This document shows positions 49,792-60,044 of a stretch of 62,573 nt of DNA, in pieces (positions within the stretch are counted from its first letter, which is position 1; every line of letters begins with the position of its first letter). The notes under the pieces were generated by a model, which was not told where the DNA came from, made no database searches, and saw only the letters and a list, made by a program, of their open reading frames with translations. A program made the position numbers and the translations under genes. The stretch comes from Haemophilus sp. C1 (GTDB lineage: Bacteria > Pseudomonadota > Gammaproteobacteria > Enterobacterales > Pasteurellaceae). Location of the stretch: positions 1 to 62,573 of the forward strand of contig NZ_LDVZ01000011.1 in assembly GCF_001276515.1 (NCBI RefSeq), written 5' to 3'.

Positions 49792-50060
49792 TGATTTAAT
49801 CCTAAAAAATCCCCAACTTCGTGTTCTAGTTGACTCATGGCGAGTAGGGCTTCTTGGGTTTTCTTGGCTTCATCTTCATCAATAATACTCATTGCAAAGC
49901 CAACATGAACGAGAACCCATTTGCCAAGTAAATCGACAGGATCTCCACTGCAGACTAGAGAAATATTCACATCACGTTGTACGCCACATACATCCACGGT
50001 GGCAAGTTGAAGAGCGCTTTCGCCAATCTTAACAATTTGGCCTGGAACACCTAAACACAT
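49785..50060 (-). CDS. hybG: Hydrogenase maturation chaperone HypC/HybG
   Basis: 91 residues. [10 protein letters not shown] is the invariant start; after Met removal Cys2 binds the Fe(CN)2CO assembly with Hyp[24 protein letters not shown] is the family OB-fold part. Strong AGGAG ribosome site. It is the last gene of the hyb operon and takes the HybG position of E. coli; no hybF/hypA lies before it. Confidence 0.95.
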   Translation of the reverse strand: MCLGVPGQIVKIGESALQLATVDVCGVQRDVNISLVCSGDPVDLLGKWVLVHVGFAMSIIDEDEAKKTQEALLAMSQLEHEVGDFLGLNQK

Positions 50061-50089
50061 AATACTTTCACTCCTATTGAAATTTGTGT

Positions 50090-50599
50090 CTATTTTACTA
50101 TCGCGCGGAATAAATTACGTCGATCTGGATCAAAAGTTGTTGCTTTTGTTGGCATAGATAAAATCATTCTGAGGCAATCTTGCGCGAGTTGAGCTGCTTG
50201 AGTATTTGTCATTGCAGGAGCAATCGGAGAATGAAGGGAGCAACTAAGATATTGTGGAATATTTTCTAAACTACTCACTGTGAAGGTGAAGGTTTTATAG
50301 GGCAGTTGCACTGAAAGTTTATCTCCAATTTCACGCGGTTCCCATTCTTGATCTTTGCCTGGCAAAATGACAATACTTAACATCCAAGGTGTCACAACTG
50401 TACCTATCCATTGGTTTTCAAAAAGTACAAATTTAGGACAATAACAGTCGATACTTTTTCGATAGAAAGGAAGATCTTTCATTTCTTCTGCAACTTTTCG
50501 CATTTCGTTTTGGAAGATTGAAGATGGCTCTTCGGAGAAGCCTTGAATAACTCCTTCAAGTGCGGTGGTATTTTCTGGTGTTTTTTCGTGTCGATACAT
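50090..50599 (-). CDS. hybE: Hydrogenase-2 assembly chaperone HybE
   Basis: 169 residues. The HybE/HupJ family pattern is visible: [42 protein letters not shown] read in segments, and [13 protein letters not shown]. HybE is thought to hold the large subunit before Tat export. The ATG has no clear ribosome site and follows a 90-base gap after hybD, so expression may be low. The C-terminus ends [12 protein letters not shown]. Confidence 0.88.
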   Translation of the reverse strand: MYRHEKTPENTTALEGVIQGFSEEPSSIFQNEMRKVAEEMKDLPFYRKSIDCYCPKFVLFENQWIGTVVTPWMLSIVILPGKDQEWEPREIGDKLSVQLPYKTFTFTVSSLENIPQYLSCSLHSPIAPAMTNTQAAQLAQDCLRMILSMPTKATTFDPDRRNLFRAIVK

Positions 50600-50689
50600 A
50601 ATTATTAAAATTTATAGCGAGTTGAATTTCAACAATTCAAGCATACCATAAGAGCAAATATGGCGTGCGTGAAATGTGTTATTTCTCAT

Positions 50690-51163
50690 CTACATTTGAA
50701 CGTGAAGTCCATACTCTTTTAAAACGTTTTCTAATGTTTTAAAAATTTCTGGAAATTGTTTTTGAATTGTTTCACTTAATGCAATCTGCGGCTCAAAAGT
50801 TTCTGGTTGAATCCCAATTAAACATAGGTTTTTAGGGAATTCATCCGTTAATTTTAACGCAGAAAGCACATCACAAATACCAAGTTGATGTGGTGAAATT
50901 TTACGCGAGAAAAATACTGGCACTTGCTCATCATGAAGCACAATGATTTCTCCTGGCTGTTTATTGGCAAGTACGGCATCGATGATGATGATATGCTCAC
51001 GATTTGCCATTTCATCTAGTAATTCCATGCCACAAGCGCCACCGTCAACCACGTCAAAGTGCGGTAAAATTTCAAAGCGATTTTCTAGGGCTTGGGCGAT
51101 TCGTACGCCCACGCCTTCATCGCCGAGTAAAATATTACCAACGCCTAAGATTAATGGCTTCAT
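50690..51163 (-). CDS. hybD: Hydrogenase-2 maturation endopeptidase HybD
   Basis: 157 residues, peptidase family M52. GNILLGDEGVGVR (Glu ligand), DVVDGGACGMELL (Asp ligand) and ISPHQLGICDVL (His ligand) are the nickel-sensing residues. It removes the last 15 residues of HybC after nickel insertion. Its ATG overlaps the hybC stop (TAATG). Confidence 0.95.
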   Translation of the reverse strand: MKPLILGVGNILLGDEGVGVRIAQALENRFEILPHFDVVDGGACGMELLDEMANREHIIIIDAVLANKQPGEIIVLHDEQVPVFFSRKISPHQLGICDVLSALKLTDEFPKNLCLIGIQPETFEPQIALSETIQKQFPEIFKTLENVLKEYGLHVQM

Positions 51164-52872
51164 TAGAGCACCTTCACTTGTGTGACTTCACCATTTTCTG
51201 TGTTCACAACATGCACTGCGCATGACATGCAAGGGTCGAAAGAGTGGATGGTGCGTACAACTTCTAATGGTTTTGTTGGATCTGCCACAGGTGTACCGAT
51301 GATGGAAAGCTCATAAGGCCCCATTTCATCATTTTGGTTACGAGGGCCTGCATTCCAAGTCGATGGGACAACAGCTTGATAATTTTCGATTTTGCCATTT
51401 TTAACAACAACCCAGTGAGAGAGCATACCACGAGGTACTTCACCAAAACCAACACCTTTAAACTCACCTGTTTGTGGAATGTCTGTTTTGAGATAAGCAA
51501 CAGTATCGCCAGTGCCAATATTATCAACAAGTAGTTTCCATTGTTGTTCAAGAATATTATTTAGCACGCAACAATGTACGGTACGAGCAATAATACGCCC
51601 TAAGGTTGAATGTAAATGATCAACAGATAAGGTATTACCGCTTAGTTCTTCATACAACCCTTTAATATGGTTAAAGTGATGTAATGTATCTTTATTTTCA
51701 TTGGCTAAGTTACACATTAAATAAGCAAGAGGGCCCACTTCAACAACTTTTCCGTAGAAACTTGGCGCTTTAACCCATGAATATTTTCCTTCATCTTGCC
51801 AGCCTGTATATTTTGGACGTGTTAAACCAGCCCAAGGTTCAAGCGGTTCATCGTCTTCATACCAAGCGTGTTTACCACTTTCTTTAATGCCTTTTACAAC
51901 AAATTCATCTTTTTGTTGGGTAATTGGACGGAAGGTCGACATATCGAAGTTTTCAATATAGCCACCCGTTAAAGCAAATTTAGAATTATCTCCGTCAATT
52001 GGATATTCAGGCACAGAAAGGTAGTTACCTGATGTTTTACCAAGATTGAGCCATTCTGGGTAATAAGCCGCAATGATAGCTGCATCAACACGATAAACTT
52101 GGGTAACAAAGTCATTTAAACGATCAATACAGGATTTTACAAACATTAAACGTTCTAAGTTTAATACTGATTGAGAGTCTAAGTTGATTGGATTTGCTAC
52201 GCCACCAATTGCTAAGTTTTGAATGTGCGGTGTTTTTCCGCCGAGTAATGCCACAATACGGTTACAATCACGCTGACATTCAAGTGCTTGTAAGTAGTGA
52301 GCCACCGCGATTAGGTTTACTTCTGGCGGTAATTTCATTGCAGGGTGACCGAAATAGCCATTTGCAAAAATACCAAGCTGACCGCTTTCAACTAAAGATT
52401 TGATTTTATTTTGGACGTTGCGGAATTCATTTGCACTATTTAATCCCCATGTTGAAACACCTTTAAGCATTTCAGCAGCTTTATCGGGATCGGCGTTCAG
52501 TGCCGCAGTGATATCCACCCAGTCCATCGCAGAAAGTTGATAAAAATGAACGATATGGTCGTGCATGCTATGAGCAGAAAGAATCATATTGCGGATATAT
52601 TGTGCATTTACTGGCACTTTGGCACCGAGAGCATCTTCCACTGCACGCACACTTATAATGGCGTGAACAGTTGTACAAACGCCACAAATACGTTGCATAA
52701 TCATCCAAGCATCACGCGGATCTGAACCTTTCACGATATTTTCCATACCACGCCACATTGTGCCTGATGACCAAGCGTTTGTAACTACGCCATTTTCAAT
52801 TTCGCAATCGATACGCAAATGGCCTTCAATGCGAGTGATAGGGTCGATTGAGATACGTTTTTTTTCAGTCAT
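51163..52872 (-). CDS. hybC: [NiFe] hydrogenase-2 large subunit
   Basis: 569 residues. The nickel-iron site ligands are RICGVC near residue 62 and DPCMSCAVH at the C-terminus. The sequence after that His is 15 residues (VVNTENGEVTQVKVL), the propeptide cut by HybD. It oxidises H2 in the periplasm as part of HybOC and is carried across the membrane by the small subunit's Tat signal. Coupled to hybB and hybD by TAATG overlaps. Confidence 0.97.
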   Translation of the reverse strand: MTEKKRISIDPITRIEGHLRIDCEIENGVVTNAWSSGTMWRGMENIVKGSDPRDAWMIMQRICGVCTTVHAIISVRAVEDALGAKVPVNAQYIRNMILSAHSMHDHIVHFYQLSAMDWVDITAALNADPDKAAEMLKGVSTWGLNSANEFRNVQNKIKSLVESGQLGIFANGYFGHPAMKLPPEVNLIAVAHYLQALECQRDCNRIVALLGGKTPHIQNLAIGGVANPINLDSQSVLNLERLMFVKSCIDRLNDFVTQVYRVDAAIIAAYYPEWLNLGKTSGNYLSVPEYPIDGDNSKFALTGGYIENFDMSTFRPITQQKDEFVVKGIKESGKHAWYEDDEPLEPWAGLTRPKYTGWQDEGKYSWVKAPSFYGKVVEVGPLAYLMCNLANENKDTLHHFNHIKGLYEELSGNTLSVDHLHSTLGRIIARTVHCCVLNNILEQQWKLLVDNIGTGDTVAYLKTDIPQTGEFKGVGFGEVPRGMLSHWVVVKNGKIENYQAVVPSTWNAGPRNQNDEMGPYELSIIGTPVADPTKPLEVVRTIHSFDPCMSCAVHVVNTENGEVTQVKVL

Positions 52873-54098
52873 TATTCTGCTCCGCTCATTTTTTTACTGA
52901 ATTGTGCTTTTTCGGCAATAATTTGTTCCGAGTCTTCATGATATTTTTCTTTCAAAACAGGTAAGACAGGGAATAGACGAATTATTAAAATATAGGCGCA
53001 AATTTCGATGGAAACGAAACCAATAGAAATTAGCAATTCTTCTGCTGATGGGAAGTAACGATAGCCATTACCTGGATCGTACATAATCATTGAATAATTT
53101 AAACGCCATAGGGCTGCGCCGAGTAACATGCTCAAGGCTGAAATAAATAGCCAACGTGAATCAGATTTTTTCTCACCAAGGAATAAAGTGAGTAATGGCA
53201 ATGTCATTAACCATACTTCCATCCAAAACATCCAAGCTTCAAATTTACCAAGTTTATCGAATCCGAATACATAATGGAGTTTGTCATGGTAAATCAACTC
53301 GCCAAAGCGTACTACAAGGAAAAGTGCGATTAATCCAGCGGTCACTTTTGCAAGTTGGGTAAAGAGTGAACGCTCATCTGGTGTTTTTCCTGCTAAACCT
53401 GCGCGCACTAAACAACCTTCAAAAATGACGATAGAAAAGCCCATAATAAATGCAGTGAGTAAGGATAAGATTGGTAATGCCTCATAGCTTTGCCATACTT
53501 GATGCACTTTATGACCTGCGGCGATCATTAATGATCCCATAGATGATTGGTGCATCATCGGCAATAGTGCGCCAAGTGCGATGACAAAGAACATAATTTT
53601 GTTGAGCTTATTAAACCATTTTTTCAATCCTAAGAACCCGAGCCAAACTGGCGCAAATTCAAGGGTGACCACAATGATGTAAATCGTCATACAAAATGCA
53701 GTTTCAAATAACACCGAGTTTGTATTGAATTGACCTGGAATATAGAAGTAAGGCAAGTGCCAGTAACGTCCCATATCAATAGTGATGGAAAGACCACCTA
53801 ATGAATAGCCGAATAAGCTGGCAAGCAATGCGGGACGCACAAGAGGGTGATATTTCCCTTTGTTGAAAATATATACTGTCCAAGCTAATGCCCAACCACC
53901 ACAGGCAAAACCTGTACCTACAAGTAAGTCAAAGGAAATCCATAATCCCCAAGGATAACCGCCGTTAAGTGCGGTGACGGAACCGATACCTAAGAACAAA
54001 CGTTTGATAATTAATAAGATACAAATTACAGCCAAAGGTGCAAAAAAGAGAATACTGGCGGAAACTAATCGACCGCCCACTGGACGTGGATTACCCAT
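52872..54098 (-). CDS. hybB: Hydrogenase-2 membrane subunit HybB
   Basis: 408 residues from [16 protein letters not shown], which aligns with the E. coli HybB start; MNI three codons earlier is an alternative and the 25-codon longer frame is rejected. About ten membrane helices of the NrfD/PsrC family ([40 protein letters not shown]). It passes electrons between the HybA clusters and quinone and may couple to proton movement. It overlaps hybA by eight bases. Confidence 0.95.
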   Translation of the reverse strand: MGNPRPVGGRLVSASILFFAPLAVICILLIIKRLFLGIGSVTALNGGYPWGLWISFDLLVGTGFACGGWALAWTVYIFNKGKYHPLVRPALLASLFGYSLGGLSITIDMGRYWHLPYFYIPGQFNTNSVLFETAFCMTIYIIVVTLEFAPVWLGFLGLKKWFNKLNKIMFFVIALGALLPMMHQSSMGSLMIAAGHKVHQVWQSYEALPILSLLTAFIMGFSIVIFEGCLVRAGLAGKTPDERSLFTQLAKVTAGLIALFLVVRFGELIYHDKLHYVFGFDKLGKFEAWMFWMEVWLMTLPLLTLFLGEKKSDSRWLFISALSMLLGAALWRLNYSMIMYDPGNGYRYFPSAEELLISIGFVSIEICAYILIIRLFPVLPVLKEKYHEDSEQIIAEKAQFSKKMSGAE

Positions 54099-55131
54099 GA
54101 TGTTCATTCTCCGCTTCTTCCATTTCTTTACGCGCTTGGCGCATTGCTTCTTTTTGCGCTTCAATTCGTTCACGAATCTTATCGCCGTGCATATTCTTAT
54201 AAGTCATCATTGTTAAACCAGCTAATGCCACCAGTGGCAATGCCAAACCGCGATACAAGAAGTGTTGTAAATGCGCTGCGCGTGCACCTGTAGCAATATC
54301 ATCTAACTCAGGGAAACCTAAATTTTCTTGTGGAACTGCACTTAACACTAATACTTGTGTACCGCCACCTTCTTTTTCACCGTAAATACGATATTGATAG
54401 GCTGGCACCGTTGCGCGATAAGTGTCTTTGCTGTTTACATGTTGGCGAGGATAGTCATATTCGGTGCCACGTAATAAACTTAAACGACGTTTTGCTTCCG
54501 CTAAAAGTTCTTCACGGGTACCAAAAATAATTGCCCCAGTTGGACAAACATGACAACACCCTGGTAATTCACCTTTATCTAAGCGTTCCACACCTTTTTG
54601 GTTGCAAAGTTCACATTTGCTGATTTGACCAAATGGATTGTCGTAATCATATTTTGGCACGTCAAACGGACAGCCCACCATGCAATAACGACAACCAGTA
54701 CAAATATCAGGATCATATTTAACAATACCAGTTTTAGGATCTTTGGTTAAAGCCTGTACCGGACAAACAGAAACACAGTTTGGATCAACACAGTGCATGC
54801 ATTGTTTTTTAACATAAGCATAACCGTTTTCGGTTTTATCTTTATTTTTGCCGTCGCCATCGCTCCATACTTGAATCACATTGCGTGTGAACGGCGTGAG
54901 TTTGTCGTTGTTTGCCCAAGTTTGCTCACCTTTTGGATTAACAGGTGTTTTGTTCACTTGCTGACATTCTGCGACACAAGCCTGACAGCCAACACAAAGT
55001 GTGGAATCATAAAGCATTCCAAGTGCGCCAGGAATTGGCGGAAGATTTTCCACCGCTTCGGCTTTTGCAACGGGCAGACCTGATGTGACAGTTCCCAGCA
55101 GACCTGCTTTAAGGAAATTTCGTCTATCCAT
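54091..55131 (-). CDS. hybA: Hydrogenase-2 ferredoxin-like subunit HybA
   Basis: 346 residues. Tat signal [20 protein letters not shown]. Four [4Fe-4S] motif groups: [37 protein letters not shown] and CELC with CCHVCP. A C-terminal membrane anchor ([16 protein letters not shown] near residue 310) and an acidic tail follow. It carries electrons from HybO to HybB. Starts two bases after hybO. Confidence 0.96.
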   Translation of the reverse strand: MDRRNFLKAGLLGTVTSGLPVAKAEAVENLPPIPGALGMLYDSTLCVGCQACVAECQQVNKTPVNPKGEQTWANNDKLTPFTRNVIQVWSDGDGKNKDKTENGYAYVKKQCMHCVDPNCVSVCPVQALTKDPKTGIVKYDPDICTGCRYCMVGCPFDVPKYDYDNPFGQISKCELCNQKGVERLDKGELPGCCHVCPTGAIIFGTREELLAEAKRRLSLLRGTEYDYPRQHVNSKDTYRATVPAYQYRIYGEKEGGGTQVLVLSAVPQENLGFPELDDIATGARAAHLQHFLYRGLALPLVALAGLTMMTYKNMHGDKIRERIEAQKEAMRQARKEMEEAENEHHG

Positions 55132-55133
55132 CT

Positions 55134-56279
55134 TTAGTGTCCTTGATCTTGATTGGCTTGATTTTCTGCTGCTTTGTTCGCTTTATGTTGTTTGCTCAAT
55201 TCTTTCAATGTTACAACGCTGACACCCGCTAAAATGGCTGCAGCTCCGCCTAATAAGCCAATCGCCGTCATTGAGGCACCTTCGCCTTCAACATTGTTCA
55301 CATCTGGTTTTTCCACCCGTGGTGTTGGATTTTCGACGTTCGCTAATTGGAAAATGCCTTTGGTAAAACCGATACCTTGATCGTTACAGCCATAGCAAGG
55401 ATGTCCGATACCCACAGGCCAGTTATTACCACCAACATCACAGAATTCTAGTGTCGAGCAGTTGCCGTAAGTTTCTGGTCCTTTACAACCTAAATGATAT
55501 AAACACCAGCCATGACGATGACCATAATCGCCAAATTCTTTTGCAAAACGGCCTGCATCAAAGTGCGGTCGGCGATAACAGTTTTCATGAATTAGACGGT
55601 CATAAGCAAACAATGGACGATTTAATTTATCCATTGCTGGTAATTTTTTATAAGTGATGATATAGGCAACGGTTGCTAAGAAATTATGTGGGTTAGGAGG
55701 GCAACCAGGAATGTTAATAATTGGAGTGCCTTTTGGTAAAACTTCAGAAAGACTGACCGCACCTGTTGGGTTGCCACCGCAAGATGGAACACCGCCCCAA
55801 GATGAGCAAGATCCAATCGCAATAATAGCTGCGGCACCTTTTGCGGCTTCACGAATATGTTCCACAATTGGTTTGCCTGCCACCATGCAGTACACACCGC
55901 CGTCTTTAATTGGAATGGAACCATCCACTACAAGCACATATTTGCCGTAATAGTTATGGATAGCATTATGTTTATTTTCTTCCGCTTGTTCACCAAATGC
56001 AGCAGAAAGTACCTCATGATATTCAAGAGAAATTAAATCGAGCACGAGATTTTCAACAGTTGGGTGGGTTGCACGCAGTAAAGATTCGGTACAGCCAGTA
56101 CATTCTTGTGCGCCAATCCAAAGCACTGGTGGGCGTGCTGGACTGGTCATTGCTGCCGTCATTTCTGCGCCAGCTTTAGAATTTAGCCCCATTGTAGCCG
56201 CAAGTGCGGTACATAATTTCATAAAATCTCGGCGAGAAACATCTGCCAACGCAGAAAAAACGCCATCCGGATTATTCAT
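55134..56279 (-). CDS. hybO: [NiFe] hydrogenase-2 small subunit
   Basis: 381 residues from the ATG at 56279, chosen for its GGAGTGATACT ribosome site; a start seven codons earlier lacks one. Twin-arginine signal [14 protein letters not shown]. Fe-S ligands include [27 protein letters not shown] and [11 protein letters not shown] for the proximal cluster, then [19 protein letters not shown] and HPCYGCND for the distal and medial clusters. A C-terminal helix ([20 protein letters not shown]) anchors it. First gene of the operon. Confidence 0.97.
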   Translation of the reverse strand: MNNPDGVFSALADVSRRDFMKLCTALAATMGLNSKAGAEMTAAMTSPARPPVLWIGAQECTGCTESLLRATHPTVENLVLDLISLEYHEVLSAAFGEQAEENKHNAIHNYYGKYVLVVDGSIPIKDGGVYCMVAGKPIVEHIREAAKGAAAIIAIGSCSSWGGVPSCGGNPTGAVSLSEVLPKGTPIINIPGCPPNPHNFLATVAYIITYKKLPAMDKLNRPLFAYDRLIHENCYRRPHFDAGRFAKEFGDYGHRHGWCLYHLGCKGPETYGNCSTLEFCDVGGNNWPVGIGHPCYGCNDQGIGFTKGIFQLANVENPTPRVEKPDVNNVEGEGASMTAIGLLGGAAAILAGVSVVTLKELSKQHKANKAAENQANQDQGH

Positions 56280-56314
56280 AGTATCACTCCAAAGACACAC
56301 ATTTATTGTGGAAA

Positions 56315-56363
56315 TTGCGCAATGATAAATGTTTTTATCAAAAATAATTTGACTAGAATCAAA
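56315..56363 (-). promoter_or_regulatory. FNR-type class II promoter of the hyb operon
   Basis: On the minus strand TTGAT-TCTA-GTCAA (56350-56363) matches FNR at nine of ten positions. A TATCAT -10 lies at 56322-56327. With a start near 56315 the box centre is at -41.5, the class II activator position. A perfect TGATAAA-TGTT-TTTATCA palindrome (56323-56340) covers the -10, a possible second operator. Confidence 0.7.
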
Positions 56364-56449
56364 AAATGAAGAATTTATAACAGAAGTATGTCCAAATTGT
56401 GAACGGAATGTTATTGTATTTGAGAGGAGTTCTTATTTGATTGAAAAAG

Positions 56450-56480
56450 AACAAAAATAAAGGCTGTAGAACACAGCCTT
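56450..56480 (-). terminator. trp operon terminator
   Basis: AAGGCTGT-GTTCT-ACAGCCTT on the minus strand, followed by TATTTTTG, nine bases after the trpCF stop. Confidence 0.75.
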
Positions 56481-56488
56481 AGATTGGA

Positions 56489-57925
56489 TTAAGAACAAAT
56501 TTTTTCAAAAACTAACCGCACTTTTTCTTGATCTTTTACACCCGCGGAACTTTCTACTCCTGAATTAAGATCCAAGCCTAAGCAGTTTTGCTGAATGGCT
56601 TGTTCTACATTATTTGGCGAGATGCCTCCGGCTAAAATAATCTTGTGTTTAAGATTTTCAGGAATTAATGACCAATCAAAGATTTTACCCGTGCCACCTT
56701 GTTGTTTCTCTGTTTGACTATCAAAAATATAACGATCCACATTCAAATCATCAGTAAAATCGACCGCACTTTGGGTTTCAGTATTGACAGAAATCGCTTT
56801 CCAGATTTGCGTGTTTTCTGGTAGTTGTTGGCGAAGTGCGGTAATAAATGCTTCAGTTTCTGCACCGTGTAATTGCACCGCATAAAGCTGTAACTGGCTC
56901 GCTATTTTGGCGATGAAATCAATTTCTTGATTCTGAAATACACCAACAAATCGAAGTGGGACAGTAGTTACCAATTCTTGTGCTTGGCGTAAACTCACAC
57001 AACGTTTTGAATGTTCTACGAAGATTAATCCACCGTAAAGTGCACCGTTTTCATAAACGATTTTGACATCTTGCACGCGCGTTAAACCGCATACTTTATT
57101 TTCTCCAAAAATCACCGAGCGAACCGCATTATTCAAATCTTGGTTGCCCATTAAGCTGCTCCCAATTAAGAAACCATGCGCCACTTTTTGTAATTGACGA
57201 ATTTGCTTGTGATTGTAAATGCCTGATTCGCTAATAATACGTACATCAGCAGGGATACGGTCAGCATATTTTTCGGTGAGTTCAACAACACGATTTAAAT
57301 CCACTGTCAAATCATGTAAGTTACGATTATTAACACCAATAATTTTTGCACCAAGTGCAAGGGCGCGTTCAAATTCTTCTTCATTGCTGGTTTCAGTCAA
57401 TACGCCCATACCAAGAGAATGTGCAAGATCTGCCAGTACACGATAAGTCTCATCGTTTACCACAGAAAGCATTAATAAAATCGCATCCGCTTGATAGTAG
57501 CGAGCAAGGTAAACTTGATATTCGCTAATCATAAAATCTTTGCAAAGCACAGGTTGGCTCACGATACCGCGAACTAAAGGCAAGAACTCAAAATTACCTT
57601 GGAAATATTTTTCATCTGTCAGAACAGATACAGCAGAGGCATAATGTTTATAGACATTGGCGATTTCTTCTAAATTAAATTCAGCACGAATTAATCCCTT
57701 GGAAGGGGAGGCTTTTTTACATTCCAAAATATAGGCGGGCTTTTGATGCGTGCCTTTTGCTAACGCTGCATAAAAAGAGCGGTCAGATTGTTGAATCTTT
57801 TCTTTAAATTGTGAAAGCGGAAATTCAGTTTCCTTTTCTTTAATCCATTGTGCTTTATCAAGCACAATTTTTTGTAGCACTGTAGCAGAATCAATGGGTT
57901 TGGTAAAATCTTGAGTGATCATCAT
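56489..57925 (-). CDS. trpCF: Bifunctional indole-3-glycerol-phosphate synthase / phosphoribosylanthranilate isomerase
   Basis: 478 residues, a fusion as in enterobacteria. TrpC (1-258) has [25 protein letters not shown] and [12 protein letters not shown]; TrpF (about 260-478) starts [11 protein letters not shown] and has VQLHGAE and GGISPNNV. It performs two consecutive steps of tryptophan synthesis. It is the last gene of trpE-G-x-D-CF; trpBA are not in the window. Confidence 0.97.
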   Translation of the reverse strand: MMITQDFTKPIDSATVLQKIVLDKAQWIKEKETEFPLSQFKEKIQQSDRSFYAALAKGTHQKPAYILECKKASPSKGLIRAEFNLEEIANVYKHYASAVSVLTDEKYFQGNFEFLPLVRGIVSQPVLCKDFMISEYQVYLARYYQADAILLMLSVVNDETYRVLADLAHSLGMGVLTETSNEEEFERALALGAKIIGVNNRNLHDLTVDLNRVVELTEKYADRIPADVRIISESGIYNHKQIRQLQKVAHGFLIGSSLMGNQDLNNAVRSVIFGENKVCGLTRVQDVKIVYENGALYGGLIFVEHSKRCVSLRQAQELVTTVPLRFVGVFQNQEIDFIAKIASQLQLYAVQLHGAETEAFITALRQQLPENTQIWKAISVNTETQSAVDFTDDLNVDRYIFDSQTEKQQGGTGKIFDWSLIPENLKHKIILAGGISPNNVEQAIQQNCLGLDLNSGVESSAGVKDQEKVRLVFEKICS

Positions 57926-57962
57926 TTTTCTTCTTATTGTGGCGTATCAAATTAGCTTTTTA

Positions 57963-58964
57963 TTAATATGTGGTTAATTTCTGTAATGTTTCAAAGGCCT
58001 TACCTGATGCAAGATGCGCCAATACATTTTGCACATTTTGTTTTAAGTCATCATGCCCGAATAATTTCAATAATAATGCCGTGTTTGCCGCCACCGCATT
58101 AGCGTGTTCAGCCTTTCCTTTACCTTGTAAAAGTGCGGTCAGATACTGAGCATTTTCTTGTGGTTCGCCGCCGCGAAGGCTTTCTAGGGATTGTGTTTTT
58201 AAGCCAAAATCTTCAGGCGTTAAAGTGAAATATTCAATTTTGCTATTTTTAATTTCTGCCACTTGTGTTTCGCCGTGTAATGCGACTTCATCTAAGCCAG
58301 AACCATGTACAACAAAGGAATGTTGATGTTCTAAGGCAACTGCGGTTTCAGCATAGGTTTTTACTAATTCAGGCGCATATACGCCAAGTAAATGATAAGT
58401 CGGGCGAGCAGGATTGATAAGCGGCCCTAAAATATTAAAGATAGTACGCGTTTTTAAAGCTGCACGGACTGGCGCAACATGGCGGAAACCAGAATGATAT
58501 TGTTGAGCAAATAAAAAGCAGACACTAATTTCATCTAATGCTTGTCGAGCTTGCGCTGGTGTGACGTTCACATTCACGCCAAGTGCGGTTAATACATCGC
58601 TAGCACCTGATTTACTTGACACGCTTCGATTGCCATGTTTTGCTACTTTGGCTCCCATTGATGCTGCCACAATCGCACTGGCGGTGGAAATATTAATGGT
58701 GTTTTGCCCATCACCACCTGTTCCTACAATATCCGCAAAAGAATAATTTGGATGTGGGAATGCTTTGGCATTTTGTAATGAGGCGGCAACCGCCCCCGTA
58801 ATTTCCTCAGTATTTGCTCCCCGCACTTTTAAAGCGATAAGCATTGCAGCAATTTGTTCATTGGAAAGCTCACCTTGGATGACTGCATTAAAAAGTACGG
58901 TGCTTTCTGAGGTTGAAAGTGAATGTCCGCTATAAAGTTGTTCTAATAATTGGTTGTGTTGCAT
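57963..58964 (-). CDS. trpD: Anthranilate phosphoribosyltransferase
   Basis: 333 residues. PRPP-binding [34 protein letters not shown] and [16 protein letters not shown] are the family segments. It is unfused to the glutamine amidotransferase, unlike E. coli TrpD. The spaces before and after trpD contain no strong hairpin. Confidence 0.97.
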   Translation of the reverse strand: MQHNQLLEQLYSGHSLSTSESTVLFNAVIQGELSNEQIAAMLIALKVRGANTEEITGAVAASLQNAKAFPHPNYSFADIVGTGGDGQNTINISTASAIVAASMGAKVAKHGNRSVSSKSGASDVLTALGVNVNVTPAQARQALDEISVCFLFAQQYHSGFRHVAPVRAALKTRTIFNILGPLINPARPTYHLLGVYAPELVKTYAETAVALEHQHSFVVHGSGLDEVALHGETQVAEIKNSKIEYFTLTPEDFGLKTQSLESLRGGEPQENAQYLTALLQGKGKAEHANAVAANTALLLKLFGHDDLKQNVQNVLAHLASGKAFETLQKLTTY

Positions 58965-59016
58965 AGTCTATTCCTGTTTTTCTTTGTATATGGATTTGCT
59001 AATTTTCTATATTTTA

Positions 59017-59445
<429 letters not shown>

Positions 59446-59451
59446 AATGTC

Positions 59452-60033
59452 TTATCTATTTAACAACCATTCAATTGATTGTTGTAATAATTGCGAACCT
59501 TGCACAGTTAAAATACTTTCAGGGTGAAATTGGAATGAGCAAATAGGTAAATCGCGATGACGAATTGCCATGATAATGCCATTATATTCCGCATTGACGA
59601 TAAATTCTTTTGGTAAATCTTGTCCCATTAAAGAATGATAACGCGCCACAGGCATTGGATTAGCAAGATCTTTAAACATGGCTTCGTTATCATGAGATAT
59701 ACGAGAAACTTTACCATGCAATACTTCGCCAGCGTGAACAACCTTACCTCCGAAGGCTTGAATCAATGCTTGATGACCTAAACAAATTCCAATAATCGGC
59801 ACTTGATTTTTTAAGCGTTCGATCAATGGCAGCAAAATCCCCGCTTCTGATGGTGTTCCTGGACCGGGAGAAAGTGCAAGAATGGTGTCAGGTGTATTGA
59901 GTGCGGTTTCTACCAGTTTTTCTAAATCACAATCATTGCGGTAAATTGTGACGTTGTGACCCAACACACGGAATTGATCCACAAGGTTGTAAGTGAAGGA
60001 ATCGAAGTTATCTAAAAATAAAATATTAGCCAT
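59452..60033 (-). CDS. trpG: Anthranilate synthase glutamine amidotransferase subunit
   Basis: 193 residues, class I amidotransferase. The catalytic Cys is in GICLGHQALI, and His and Glu are in SFQFHPESILT. NLVDQF and SPGPGTPSEAG are also present. It supplies ammonia to TrpE. It follows trpE after 11 bases. Confidence 0.97.
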   Translation of the reverse strand: MANILFLDNFDSFTYNLVDQFRVLGHNVTIYRNDCDLEKLVETALNTPDTILALSPGPGTPSEAGILLPLIERLKNQVPIIGICLGHQALIQAFGGKVVHAGEVLHGKVSRISHDNEAMFKDLANPMPVARYHSLMGQDLPKEFIVNAEYNGIIMAIRHRDLPICSFQFHPESILTVQGSQLLQQSIEWLLNR

Positions 60034-60044
60034 AAAATTCTTCC

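Noticed and set aside
49785..56300. Hydrogenase operon as very recent foreign DNA
   Set aside because: Several perfect uptake sequences lie within its genes and base composition resembles the flanks.
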